A stretch of DNA of 64,000 nt, taken from assembly GCF_002101965.1 (NCBI RefSeq), contig NZ_LQQA01000005.1, forward strand, positions 1-64,000, read 5' to 3'. The DNA comes from Mycolicibacterium wolinskyi (GTDB taxonomy: Bacteria; Actinomycetota; Actinomycetes; Mycobacteriales; Mycobacteriaceae). The stretch's first letter is position 1. The number at the start of each line of letters is the position of its first letter. The position numbers and the translations under genes were made by a program. The notes beneath the pieces are model-generated. The model made no database searches and had not been told where the DNA came from. It worked only from the letters and a program-made list of their open reading frames with translations. This document shows, in pieces, positions 19,901 to 29,168 of this stretch.

Positions 19901-21138
19901 CGGGTGCGGACGGTGACCGCATCGGTCAGTTCGAGAATCCAGTCCTCGTATGCATCGATGGCCGCGGACTCGGAGAGCACTCGGTGCGCGTACTGCCGCC
20001 CCTTCGCCCCCATCTTGATCGCACCGGCTTTGTCGTGTCCGGTGCGCAGTGCCGCCTCCACGAGCAACCGCGGATCACCGGACGCCACACACACTCCCGC
20101 GGCCGCCGAGTGCATCTCACGGGTCGACGCACTCCTTGGGTCGATGGCTGCGACGACCGGACGACCGGCCGCGAAGTAGGAGGTGAGCTTGCTTGGCACA
20201 CTCATCTCGGCCACGCCGGGCTTCTCGTTGAGGATCAGTACATCCGCTGCGGCCAAGGCGTTTTCGAATTCTCCGTCCGGCAGCGGATCCAGAAACTGCA
20301 CCGTGCTCACGTCGGCCGCAAGGTGTTCCAGTGCAGACCGTCGAGCACCGTCACCGAGCAGGACGAAACGTATCGGCAGGTGGGCGGTCTGGGCGATCCG
20401 GGCGGCCTCGACGACGTTTTCCAGACCCTGCTTCTCACCCATGTTTCCGGCGTGCAGGGCGATGACCTCGTCGTCTCGCCAGGACAGCCGATGTCGTGTC
20501 GCCGCTCGTTCCCCGGTGCCTTGCGTGATGTGGGACCAGTTGCGGATCACCGTCACTTTCGCGGGATCGACGCCGAGGGCGGTGACGGCGGCCGCGAAGG
20601 TGTCGTGGATGACCGACACACCGTCGACGCGGGACAACAAACGCCGTTCCAGATCGGCCACCGCCGTCGAGATACGCCCGCCGAACGCTCCGGTCTCGTC
20701 AATTGCCTTGCAATACATGTCCTGACAGACCACGCCCACCGCGGTTCGGCCGGACCTACGCCACGTCAGTGCCGTTGCGACGCTCAGCAGTGCCGGGCTG
20801 ACGGCGAGCACGAAATCCGGCCGGCCGCTGCGGATGGTCGACGCATGTGCGGCGTAGGCCGCTTCCATGGTGATCCGGCCGATACCGGTCGAACTGCGCG
20901 GAACCGGGTGGCGAACGCGGGTGACGTCGACCCCATCGATGTTCTCGTGTCGGCGTAGACCGCGATAGCCGGGGGTGATCCGCCACTGCGGGTAGTGCGG
21001 GTAGCCGGTCACCGCGCGTACATGGTGTCCACGTTCGACGAGTCCGCGGGCCAGCCCAGAGGTATAGGGTGCGATCCCGGTCGGCTCGGGTTGGTAGTAC
21101 AGGCCAAGTATCAGGATGTGCAATCCGGATGGTCTCAC
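19897..21138 (-). CDS. Glycosyltransferase family 4, WcaI/WbuB-like
   Basis: The 413-residue GT-B enzyme begins with ILGLYYQPEPTGIAPYTSGLA, the N-terminal pattern of WcaI/WbuB glycosyltransferases of colanic acid and O-antigen pathways. The C-terminal nucleotide-sugar domain contains HAGNMGEKQGLENVVEAA and PSKLTSYFAAGRPVVAA. It is cytosolic or membrane-associated and adds one sugar of the repeat unit, possibly fucose or perosamine given the GDP-sugar genes nearby. Start is GTG at 21138, five bases after the Wzz/kinase stop, so the two are cotranscribed. Confidence 0.9.
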   Translation of the reverse strand: MRPSGLHILILGLYYQPEPTGIAPYTSGLARGLVERGHHVRAVTGYPHYPQWRITPGYRGLRRHENIDGVDVTRVRHPVPRSSTGIGRITMEAAYAAHASTIRSGRPDFVLAVSPALLSVATALTWRRSGRTAVGVVCQDMYCKAIDETGAFGGRISTAVADLERRLLSRVDGVSVIHDTFAAAVTALGVDPAKVTVIRNWSHITQGTGERAATRHRLSWRDDEVIALHAGNMGEKQGLENVVEAARIAQTAHLPIRFVLLGDGARRSALEHLAADVSTVQFLDPLPDGEFENALAAADVLILNEKPGVAEMSVPSKLTSYFAAGRPVVAAIDPRSASTREMHSAAAGVCVASGDPRLLVEAALRTGHDKAGAIKMGAKGRQYAHRVLSESAAIDAYEDWILELTDAVTVRTR

Positions 21139-21143
21139 GGCGG

Positions 21144-22667
21144 TCAGTCTTCGTGCCGGTTGTTCGGCCGCGTGTGATGGTTGTTGGTGCTCGGGCCGCC
21201 CGCCACCCGAACCGGCTGCTTGCCGTTCACGATCGGCTCAGCCGCAAGAGCGTGAGAGCCGTTGTGGGAAACCGTTTTGGGTGTACTCACCGGTGAGCCG
21301 TTCTTCGCCGGCGCGGTGTAGCTACCGGGGGCGTACCAGTACCGGCTCTTGCCGAGTGCCCGCGCGGGCACCATGTTCAACACCACGCCCAAGACGCGGG
21401 CGCGTACCTGCCCGAGACTTCCGAGCGCGCGGTCGAACTGGTTCTGTGTGGTCTTGCCGGCATGGACGACGAGCAGGACCGCGTCGGCATGCGCGGCGAG
21501 CACCGCGGCGTCCGCGGCGGGCAGGATGGGCGGAGCGTCGACCACGATGATGTCGAACCGCTCCCTGAGGGCGGCGAGGATCGGCGGAAAGCGCTGCGAA
21601 CTCAGCAGTTCGGCCGGGTTTGGTGGAACCGCACCGCTGGTCAGTGCGGTCAGGCCGGGCTGGACCGGTTGCAGTATGTCGTCGACACTTGCCTGACCCA
21701 CCAATGCTTCGCTGAGTCCGAGACCATCCTTGAGATGGAAGTACTTGGCCACCGACGGGCGGCGCAGATCGCCGTCGAGAAGACAGACCCGCGTACCCAC
21801 CCGGGCCAGCGCGGCTGCCAGATTGCCTGCGACAGAACTCTTTCCCTCACCCGCCACTGCACTGGTGACGACGATGATCCTGGGTGTCTGGTCCACGGCG
21901 GCGAACTGGAGGTTGGTCCGCAACTGCCGGAACGCCTCGCCGCGCGCCCCGTGATCCCCGGCGGGGACGATGGTGGCGGCCCCGCGACTGCTGTCGTGGG
22001 CGACTGCCACCAGCACCGGTACGTCACACAGCGTGGCGATGTCGTCGGCGTCCTTGACCGAGGTGTTGAGCTTCTCCAACAACACCGCCAGGCCCACGCC
22101 GATGAACAGGCCCGCCAGCAGTCCGACGCCCAAGTTGAGCGGAATGCTCGGCCAGGACGGTGAAGTCGGGGCCACCGCGGGCGTGACGACGGTCGCCTTC
22201 ACCGGCGACGATCCGCGGGTTTCTGAGGATTCGAGTTCCCCGATGACTTTGGTGAGGCTGTTGCTGACCGAATTGGCCAGGGCGGCAGCTGTTTCCGGCG
22301 AATCAGCGGTGGCGGAGATGTCGATCAGCACGGTTTCGAGCGGTACTTCGGCGCTGACCCGCGATGCGAGTTCGGCTGCCGACACCGGCAGGCTGAGTTC
22401 TTCGATGACCGGATCGAGCACTGTCGGGCTGGTGACAAGCCGGGAGTAGGACTTGACGCGGTCGGTCGAGAAGTTGCTTCCCTGAAATAGTTCTTGATTG
22501 AGATTGCCAGAACTTATCTGTGTGGAAACGAATATCTGCGCATCGGCTTTATATGTCGGCTCCGTCAACAAGATCATGCCCGACGCGGCCGCCACCGACA
22601 GTACGACCGCACTGACGATGACACCGAGGTGCTTACGCAGTATCGCTAGATATGCCCGAAGATCCAC
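21144..22667 (-). CDS. Wzz-type chain-length protein fused to a BY-kinase (polysaccharide co-polymerase)
   Basis: The 507-residue protein has a Wzz domain bounded by two membrane helices (VIVSAVVLSVAAASGMILL near residue 20 and a proline-rich segment with LNLGVGLLAGLFIGVGLAVLL near 175) and a C-terminal cytosolic kinase with Walker A SAVAGEGKSSVAGN, Walker A' LLDGDLRRP and Walker B IIVVDAPP. A few tyrosines lie near the end (SRYWYAPGSY), fewer than in classic Gram-negative proteins. Such proteins set polymer length and control Wzy activity by autophosphorylation. Start is GTG at 22667 with GAGGG upstream. The divergent gene is the GDP-mannose dehydratase. Confidence 0.92.
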   Translation of the reverse strand: MDLRAYLAILRKHLGVIVSAVVLSVAAASGMILLTEPTYKADAQIFVSTQISSGNLNQELFQGSNFSTDRVKSYSRLVTSPTVLDPVIEELSLPVSAAELASRVSAEVPLETVLIDISATADSPETAAALANSVSNSLTKVIGELESSETRGSSPVKATVVTPAVAPTSPSWPSIPLNLGVGLLAGLFIGVGLAVLLEKLNTSVKDADDIATLCDVPVLVAVAHDSSRGAATIVPAGDHGARGEAFRQLRTNLQFAAVDQTPRIIVVTSAVAGEGKSSVAGNLAAALARVGTRVCLLDGDLRRPSVAKYFHLKDGLGLSEALVGQASVDDILQPVQPGLTALTSGAVPPNPAELLSSQRFPPILAALRERFDIIVVDAPPILPAADAAVLAAHADAVLLVVHAGKTTQNQFDRALGSLGQVRARVLGVVLNMVPARALGKSRYWYAPGSYTAPAKNGSPVSTPKTVSHNGSHALAAEPIVNGKQPVRVAGGPSTNNHHTRPNNRHED

Positions 22668-22914
22668 TTGGCCCTCACTTACTCGCGGAACTGGATCCCG
22701 CTGCGTGTTCCCCGCAGTGATTCTGCAGCAGCATAACCTGTGCTGGAGCATTTTGAGCGAACAATGTCGAAGCAAAACTGAACTACACGATGGTGCTTCA
22801 CGGTTAGCTGTTTCGCTATTCAAATACCCGTTGTGCGGTTCCTCGCGTTTGTGCTGCGGTGCGGTCCGAAGGCGTTTATTCTCCCGCTGAGAAGGTTGCG
22901 AAAAGGGGAGGCCC
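22668..22914. promoter_or_regulatory. Divergent promoter region of the polysaccharide locus
   Basis: These 247 bases separate the divergent Wzz/kinase and GDP-mannose dehydratase genes and are richer in A and T than their surroundings, especially 22730-22830. Promoters for both transcripts must lie here. No operator palindrome was recognised by eye. Confidence 0.45.
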
Positions 22915-23919
22915 GTGATTCAAGCAAAGAGGGCATTCATCACTGGGATCACCGGGCAGGATGGCTCGTACCTAGCCGAGTTCCTACTCGCCAAGGGGTA
23001 CGAAGTGCACGGCCTGATCCGCCGGGCGTCCACGTTCAACACCGGGCGGCTGGACCACATCTATACGGATCCGCACGTCGAGGGCACTCGATTTTTTCTG
23101 CACTACGGGGATCTGACCGACGGTTCGCGATTGGTGACGCTGCTGCAACGGATCCGGCCGGCAGAGGTCTACCACCTGGGAGCACAGACTCACGTGCGGG
23201 TGAGTTTCGACGAACCGGAGTACACCGGTGACACCTCGGCGCTCGGGACGACCCGCATCCTCGAGGCGATCCGGATGATCGGATTGGACTGCCGGTTCTA
23301 CCAAGCCTCGAGTTCGGAGATGTTCGGCGCGTCGCCGCCGCCGCAGAGCGAGCAGACGCCGTTCTGGCCGCGCAGTCCGTACGGGGTGTCCAAGGTGTAT
23401 GCCTACTGGATCACCCGCAACTATCGTGAGTCATACGGAATGTTTGCTGTCAACGGCATCTTGTTCAACCATGAGTCGCCGCGCCGTGGCGAGACCTTTG
23501 TGACGAGAAAGATCACGCGCGCGGTTGCTCGAATCAAGGCGGGCTTGGACACCGACCTCTACCTCGGCAACCTCGATGCGGTTCGCGACTGGGGATACGC
23601 GAAAGAGTATGTCGAGGCGATGTGGCTCATGTTGCAGGCAGATGAACCCGATGACTATGTCGTGGCCACGGGGAGCGCCTACAGCGTGCGTGACTTCGTC
23701 GAAATGGCGTTTTCGTATGCGGGCCTGGATTGGCATGAATACGTCAAGTTCGATGAGCGCTATGTCCGCCCCGCGGAAGTGGATTGTTTGATCGGGGAAC
23801 CATCCAAAGCGCGTGAGCTGCTGGGATGGAAAGCAAAAGTGTTGACGCCGGAGTTGGTGGAATTGATGGTGGACGCTGACTACGAGCTCGCGCTCGCCGA
23901 GGTCCGCAGCCGTGGCTGA
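22915..23919 (+). CDS. gmd: GDP-mannose 4,6-dehydratase
   Basis: This 334-residue SDR-type enzyme turns GDP-mannose into GDP-4-keto-6-deoxymannose. Diagnostic features are [20 protein letters not shown] at the N-terminus, the [10 protein letters not shown] segment, [12 protein letters not shown] (catalytic Tyr and Lys) and [19 protein letters not shown] at 22915 has a good ribosome site (GGGGAGG). It overlaps the GDP-fucose synthase gene by eight bases. Its product can feed both that enzyme and the aminotransferase at 17800. Confidence 0.95.
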   Translation: MIQAKRAFITGITGQDGSYLAEFLLAKGYEVHGLIRRASTFNTGRLDHIYTDPHVEGTRFFLHYGDLTDGSRLVTLLQRIRPAEVYHLGAQTHVRVSFDEPEYTGDTSALGTTRILEAIRMIGLDCRFYQASSSEMFGASPPPQSEQTPFWPRSPYGVSKVYAYWITRNYRESYGMFAVNGILFNHESPRRGETFVTRKITRAVARIKAGLDTDLYLGNLDAVRDWGYAKEYVEAMWLMLQADEPDDYVVATGSAYSVRDFVEMAFSYAGLDWHEYVKFDERYVRPAEVDCLIGEPSKARELLGWKAKVLTPELVELMVDADYELALAEVRSRG

Positions 23920-24877
23920 CGTGCATCCGATCGACAGGGGGTCGCGAATCTACGTCGCCGGTCACCGCGGCCTGGCCGGGTCGGCCATCAAACGCGCCTT
24001 CGAGGCCGCCGGGTTCACCGACATCGTCGGGGTGGGGTCCGATGAACTCGACCTTCGGGACCGGGACGCCACGTTCGACTACATCGGCTCGGTGATGCCC
24101 GACGTCATCGTCCTGGCGGCCGCCAAAGTCGGTGGCATCGTCGCCAACAACGCCTATCCGGCGGAGTTCCTGTCCGACAACGTGCGCATCCAGGTCAACG
24201 TCATGGACGCCGCGAGAGACGTCAAGGTCAGACGCCTGGTCTTCCTGGGGTCCTCGTGCATCTATCCGAAGCACGCGCCGCAACCGATCCAGGAATCCGC
24301 CCTGCTCAGTGGCGCCCTCGAGCCGACAAACGACGCGTACGCCGTCGCGAAAATCGCGGGGATCACGCATCTTCGGGCGGTGCGCCGCGAGTACGGCCTC
24401 AACTGGATCGCGGCGATGCCGACAAACCTGTACGGTCCCGGAGACAACTTCGACCCCGAGAATTCGCATGTACTGCCGGGGATGATCTATCGCTTCCACA
24501 ACGCCGTACAGCACAACGAGCGCACCGTCGTCCTCTGGGGATCCGGGCGGCCGCGGCGTGAGTTTCTGCATGCCGATGATCTCGGCAGGGCGGTCGTCCA
24601 ACTCCTCGATCGCTACGACGGGCCCGACATCATCAACGTCGGAACCGGGCAGGACCTGACGATCCGCGAGCTCGCGCACCACGTGGCGCAGGTGGTCGGT
24701 TTCTCCGGAGAGATCGCGTGGGACACCCAGCGCCCCGACGGGACATACCAGAAGCTGCTGGATGTTTCGCGGATCAGCGCCTTGGGCTGGGCGCCCCGGG
24801 TCGCGTTGTCCGACGGCATCCGTGACGCCTACGAGTGGTTCCGGACGAACGTCGCGACAACCTGCGTTGGGCACTGA
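23912..24877 (+). CDS. fcl: GDP-L-fucose synthase (epimerase/reductase)
   Basis: The 321-residue enzyme converts GDP-4-keto-6-deoxymannose to GDP-L-fucose with NADPH. Seen are [38 protein letters not shown] with the catalytic Ser/Cys region, YAVAKIAG (YxxxK) and [12 protein letters not shown]. The start GTG at 23912 lies within the end of gmd; a second GTG at 23921 is possible. The close pairing with gmd is the standard arrangement for GDP-fucose synthesis. Confidence 0.94.
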   Translation: MADVHPIDRGSRIYVAGHRGLAGSAIKRAFEAAGFTDIVGVGSDELDLRDRDATFDYIGSVMPDVIVLAAAKVGGIVANNAYPAEFLSDNVRIQVNVMDAARDVKVRRLVFLGSSCIYPKHAPQPIQESALLSGALEPTNDAYAVAKIAGITHLRAVRREYGLNWIAAMPTNLYGPGDNFDPENSHVLPGMIYRFHNAVQHNERTVVLWGSGRPRREFLHADDLGRAVVQLLDRYDGPDIINVGTGQDLTIRELAHHVAQVVGFSGEIAWDTQRPDGTYQKLLDVSRISALGWAPRVALSDGIRDAYEWFRTNVATTCVGH

Positions 24878-24892
24878 GATGGGGGCATACCG

Positions 24893-27097
24893 TTGACTGA
24901 TACCGCCATCCCAGCAGCGGAAACCAAGGCCGTCGAGGCCGAGTCGAAGCCCGTCGGCAAGGCGGGCACGGTAAGCGCGCACATCGGCGGGCACCGCAAA
25001 GACATCGAGGGCATGCGCGCGCTGTCGATCCTGATGATCATGGTCTGGCATGCCGGCTTCAACATCCTGCCCGGCGGATTCGTCTCGCTCGACGTGTTTT
25101 TCGTCATCTCGGGCTTCTTGATCACCCAGCTGCTGGTCGAGGAGCTTCGGACCACTGGGCGGCTGCGGTTGCGCCGCTTCTACGGCCGACGTGCCAAGAG
25201 GCTCCTGCCTGCACCGACCGTCGTGATCATCGTGACCGCATTCATCGCACTGTTCGTGCTGCCGCGCAGTGAGTGGATGAGCACGGCATTCGACATCATC
25301 TTCACGGCGCTCTACAGCATGAACTGGTGGCTGGCCGCGCAGAGCACCGACTATTTCAACCAGAGCACGACGCAGAGTATCTACGAGCATTTCTGGTCGC
25401 TCTCGCTCGAAGAGCAGTTCTATCTGGTCTGGCCGTGTCTGCTGGCCTACGTGGCGATGCGGTCGTTCCAACAGGGCAGACGCAGTCTGGGTCCTCCGCT
25501 GCTGATCGCGTTCGCGCTCATCGGAATTCCGTCGTTCGCGTGGTCGGTGTACTACTCGGCGGTCCAGCCGGGGCCCGCGTACTTCGTCACCACGACGCGC
25601 GCCTGGGAGTTCGCGCTCGGCGGGGCGTTGGCCATGCTCACGTTCACCGATCGGAAGCTTCCGCGGTGGCTGGCCATCGTGACCGGATGGGCCGGGCTGA
25701 TCGCGATATTCGTGGCCGCCAGGGTCTTGACCCCGTCCGACGCCTATCCGAGTTATCTCGCGCTGATTCCGTGCCTGGCGACGTGCGCGATGATCACCGC
25801 CGGGTTCACCGCGGGACGGGCCGGTCCGGTCGCATTGCTCGGCACGGCGCCGATGCAGGTGGTCGGGCGCATGTCGTATTCGCTCTACCTGTGTCACTGG
25901 CCGGTGCTGACGCTGACCGCGGTTGCCCTCGGGCACGAACTCTCGCCGGTCGAAGGTCTTGTCGTGGTGGCGCTTTCGGCCATTCCCGCCTACCTGCTCC
26001 ACCGCTACATCGAGAACCCGATCCGATACTCGCGCACGCTGTTCCGGGATTCTGCGCACATGCTGAAGGCGGCCGCGGTCGCGACGTGCGTTTCGCTGCT
26101 GTCGGGAATGACCTTGTACATGGCCAACTGGCCGCCCCCGCCGCCGTTCGTGGCGCCGACGATCGCGACCCTGGCCATCGACGACGGCACCGCCGATGAC
26201 GGTTCCTTCGGCGGTGTGGCCAAACCCGACCCGCGCTCCAACCCGAACTCGATTCTGGGCGCGGGGATACTCGGTGACCCGCCGCTCGGAGATCCCAACG
26301 GGGCGCCGAAGGACACGTCCAACCAGATCGTGCCGGACCCCACCGTCGCAGGCGAGGACTACATCCAGTGCACGCAGGTCATCGAGAGCAGCGAGGTGCG
26401 GACGTGCGCCTACGGGAAACAAGACTCCGATACCGTCGTCGCCGTCGTCGGCGATTCGCATGCCAATCAATGGATTCCCGGCCTCTCGAAAGTGGCGGAA
26501 GCGAACGGGTGGGCCCTCGTCGAATACACCAAGGCGGCGTGTTCGTTCTCCGATGTGCTGGTGGCCACGAAAGACCAGAAGGCATACCCGTCGTGCAACG
26601 AATGGAGCGCCGCGGTACTCGACCGGCTGCTGACCACAGAACGCCCGACCATGGTCATCACGACACAGCTGTCGAAAGGTGTCTTCGTCAACGGCCAACT
26701 CAGATACGACCCGGTCGGCAAGGATGTGCTCTCGGACGGGCTGCGGCGCTACTACCAGGCGCTCGCGGACGCGGGCATACCGGTCCTGGTGATCCAGGAC
26801 AGCCCGGAACCACAGGAGGACATCGCGGACTGCGTTGAGCAGCACCCGACGAAATTGACGGAATGCTCGGCCGATCGGGCGGCGATGCTGCCCGCCGACC
26901 ACAACGCGGAACAGACCCGAGCCGCCAACGGCCTGCCCAACGTCCGCCTCGTCGATTTCAACGATGCGATCTGCCCGACCGAACGCTGCGCCCCGGTGAT
27001 CGGCAACGTCCTGATCTATCGCGACAACAGCCATTTGACGGGGACCTACGTCCGGACCTTGGTGCCGGTCATGCAAAAACGAATCACGTTGCCGTGA
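24893..27097 (+). CDS. Membrane O-acyltransferase with C-terminal SGNH domain (OafA type)
   Basis: The 734-residue protein has an acyltransferase-3 membrane domain of about ten helices (GMRALSILMIMVWHAGF and FVSLDVFFVISGFLITQLL near the start, EQFYLVWP in the middle) and an extracytoplasmic SGNH esterase-like domain (VVGDSHANQW near 520, DNSHLTGTY near 710, supplying Ser and the Asp-His pair). Such two-part proteins move acetyl groups across the membrane and place them on glycans. Start is TTG at 24893 with GGGGG upstream. It is a paralogue of the protein encoded at 34053-36209. Confidence 0.9.
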   Translation: MTDTAIPAAETKAVEAESKPVGKAGTVSAHIGGHRKDIEGMRALSILMIMVWHAGFNILPGGFVSLDVFFVISGFLITQLLVEELRTTGRLRLRRFYGRRAKRLLPAPTVVIIVTAFIALFVLPRSEWMSTAFDIIFTALYSMNWWLAAQSTDYFNQSTTQSIYEHFWSLSLEEQFYLVWPCLLAYVAMRSFQQGRRSLGPPLLIAFALIGIPSFAWSVYYSAVQPGPAYFVTTTRAWEFALGGALAMLTFTDRKLPRWLAIVTGWAGLIAIFVAARVLTPSDAYPSYLALIPCLATCAMITAGFTAGRAGPVALLGTAPMQVVGRMSYSLYLCHWPVLTLTAVALGHELSPVEGLVVVALSAIPAYLLHRYIENPIRYSRTLFRDSAHMLKAAAVATCVSLLSGMTLYMANWPPPPPFVAPTIATLAIDDGTADDGSFGGVAKPDPRSNPNSILGAGILGDPPLGDPNGAPKDTSNQIVPDPTVAGEDYIQCTQVIESSEVRTCAYGKQDSDTVVAVVGDSHANQWIPGLSKVAEANGWALVEYTKAACSFSDVLVATKDQKAYPSCNEWSAAVLDRLLTTERPTMVITTQLSKGVFVNGQLRYDPVGKDVLSDGLRRYYQALADAGIPVLVIQDSPEPQEDIADCVEQHPTKLTECSADRAAMLPADHNAEQTRAANGLPNVRLVDFNDAICPTERCAPVIGNVLIYRDNSHLTGTYVRTLVPVMQKRITLP

Positions 27098-27128
27098 AGT
27101 CGCCGTAGTGAACCGGACGAGGGCGCAG

Positions 27129-28037
27129 ATGCGAGGGCACGGGCAGGCATGCTTGTTCTTCGGCGCGGGCGCGTGGGGGCGCAACGTCATCGAGGCCTTC
27201 GTCGCGTGCGGAGGTGACCCGCGTGGGTTCTTGGTGCGCGCAAACCCCGAGACCCGTCACTGGCTTTCGGCGAGGTTTCCCGGAGTCATGATCAGCAGCG
27301 ATCCGACCGAGCTGTTGGATTCGGTTGCCGCGCCCATCGTGGTGGTCGCAACGCCGCGGGACACGCACGCCGATCTCGCCGAGCTGGCGTTGCGGGCACG
27401 CCGCGACGTGTTCGTCGAGAAACCCATGGCGACCGAACCCGCGGATTGCACACGGCTGACGTCGATCGCCGATGCCGAGGGCGTGGCCCTCTTCACCGGC
27501 TTCACCTACCTCTACCACGGCGCGTATGCGTGTCTACGAGATGCCATCGCGGCCAATGAGATCGAACAATTGACGTTTACCTGGAACCGGCCCGGACTAC
27601 GTGGCCCTACCGAGTGGGAGTTGCTGCCGCACGATCTGGCCATCGCGATCGGTCTGACCGGACAGACGCCGGCGCGGATCCGGCTCGAGGTGACCGGCGG
27701 CCGCGTGCAGTGCCGATGGGCCCTCGACGACAACCGCATCGTCCAGATCGAACACGACGGTGGCGGCTCGGGTCCCAAGGACAAGAGAGTTCGTGTGGTG
27801 ACCAAGCGCGGCGATGTCTGGGAGTGGCGCGGAAATCACCTCGCCATGTGGGATTCGGCCACGGAGACGAGCAAGCCCGACCTCGCCATCGACTACTCGC
27901 GGAAGGAACCGCTTGTGCGCGAGGTCAAGTGGTTTCTCGCGCATCGGGCAGACCGGTCGGCGATGCGGGCCGACGCCGCGCTCTCGTCGAGCGTGACCGA
28001 ACTGATCAACCGTGCGCTGACGGAAAAACAGGAGTGA
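27129..28037 (+). CDS. Gfo/Idh/MocA-family oxidoreductase
   Basis: The 302-residue protein has an N-terminal NAD(P)-binding fold (LFFGAGAWGRNVIEAF) and the family motif EKPMATEPADC, whose lysine takes part in catalysis, followed by a beta-sheet substrate domain. Members oxidise or reduce sugars and sugar nucleotides. ATG at 27129 has GAGGG five bases ahead; a GTG at 27108 would add seven residues without a ribosome site. The FAD enzyme gene follows after three bases, so the two probably act on the same sugar. The substrate cannot be assigned. Confidence 0.85.
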   Translation: MRGHGQACLFFGAGAWGRNVIEAFVACGGDPRGFLVRANPETRHWLSARFPGVMISSDPTELLDSVAAPIVVVATPRDTHADLAELALRARRDVFVEKPMATEPADCTRLTSIADAEGVALFTGFTYLYHGAYACLRDAIAANEIEQLTFTWNRPGLRGPTEWELLPHDLAIAIGLTGQTPARIRLEVTGGRVQCRWALDDNRIVQIEHDGGGSGPKDKRVRVVTKRGDVWEWRGNHLAMWDSATETSKPDLAIDYSRKEPLVREVKWFLAHRADRSAMRADAALSSSVTELINRALTEKQE

Positions 28038-28040
28038 GAC

Positions 28041-29168
28041 GTGACACTTACCGCACCACCGAACGGACGAGTCGCAGTGATCGGCGCCGGGGTCTTCGGC
28101 GTCACCGCGGCAGTACATCTGGCCCGCGACGGTTGGCAGGTGGGGCTTTTCGAGTCCCAACGGTCGATCATGGTCGGCGCCACCGGCAACAACGTGTTCC
28201 GGCTGCACCGTGGTTATCACTATCCACGGAGCCTCGACACCGCTCGCGAGACCAAGCAGAGCGTCGAATCCTTCGTAAGGGAGTACGGGGAGGCGGTGAT
28301 TCGTTCGAAGCAGCACCTCTACGCGATCAGCAAGTTCGGCAGCCGGGTGACCGCCCAGCAGTTTCTCGAGCATTGCCGTCAGGCGGCTCTCGAGGTCGAT
28401 GTGGTGTCCTCGCCGCTGTTGAAGACCGAATCGGTGGAGCTCGTCATCGAAGCACTGGAATGGCGGATGGACCCCGTGGATCTGCGCGCGATCGGCCAAC
28501 GCCACATCGCGGCCGCGGGGGTCGAACTCTTCCTGGAAACCGAAGCGGGACCGAGTGTCGTCGACGACTACGACTACGTCGTGCTGTGCGGGAACGCCAA
28601 ATCCAACGCCCTCATGCGGCAGTGGGGTGTCGCACCGCCGCGCAGACAATTCGAAGTCTGCGAAGTCGCGATCATGAAGGGCGCCGAGCTCGGTGACACC
28701 GACATCGTCGTCATGGACGGCCCGTTCAACTCGTTGTCGCCATACGGTCGGCGTGAAGGTCTCCACATCCTCTACGACGTCGAGCACAGTGTGCATCACC
28801 GGTTCGTGTCGGAGACGTTCGAACCACCTGAGCAGTACCGGGCACTGCTGTCCAATCCAGCGGGTGAACAAACGGAACTCACCGCATTCGAAGCCATGAT
28901 CAAGACCGCAAGGCGATACGTCAACGGGCTGGACAACGCCGAGTACTTCGGATCGCTCTGGAGTGTGCGCACCGTGCTCGCCGACGTGGACGCGACCGAC
29001 GCCCGACCCACGATCGTCAACTGGGTGGCCCCGACCGTCATGACCTTGTTCTCGGGGAAGCTTGTCACCGCGGTGACGGCGGCTGAGTCCGTCGTGACCG
29101 AACTACGGGCGAGGTCCGGGCGCGACCACGCGCAGGCCGTCGTGCCAGAGCACCTGTGTGCCAACTGA
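28041..29168 (+). CDS. FAD-dependent oxidoreductase (DAO-like)
   Basis: The 375-residue flavoprotein starts with a dinucleotide-binding loop (VAVIGAGVFGVTAAVHLARDG) and then FRLHRGYHYPRS, a motif seen in FAD oxidoreductases from polysaccharide and O-antigen clusters. A GTG at 28041 follows the Gfo/Idh/MocA gene by three bases. The last 66 bases overlap the opposing lyase-like gene in antisense. It may oxidise an amino group or hydroxyl of a repeat-unit sugar; this is inferred from family and context only. Confidence 0.85.
   Translation: MTLTAPPNGRVAVIGAGVFGVTAAVHLARDGWQVGLFESQRSIMVGATGNNVFRLHRGYHYPRSLDTARETKQSVESFVREYGEAVIRSKQHLYAISKFGSRVTAQQFLEHCRQAALEVDVVSSPLLKTESVELVIEALEWRMDPVDLRAIGQRHIAAAGVELFLETEAGPSVVDDYDYVVLCGNAKSNALMRQWGVAPPRRQFEVCEVAIMKGAELGDTDIVVMDGPFNSLSPYGRREGLHILYDVEHSVHHRFVSETFEPPEQYRALLSNPAGEQTELTAFEAMIKTARRYVNGLDNAEYFGSLWSVRTVLADVDATDARPTIVNWVAPTVMTLFSGKLVTAVTAAESVVTELRARSGRDHAQAVVPEHLCAN

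Noticed and set aside
23744..27190. 1148-codon open frame on the minus strand
   Set aside because: It is antisense to the fucose synthase and acyltransferase genes, is rich in Arg, His, Asp and Gly as expected of a shadow of GC-rich coding sequence, and has no domain motif.
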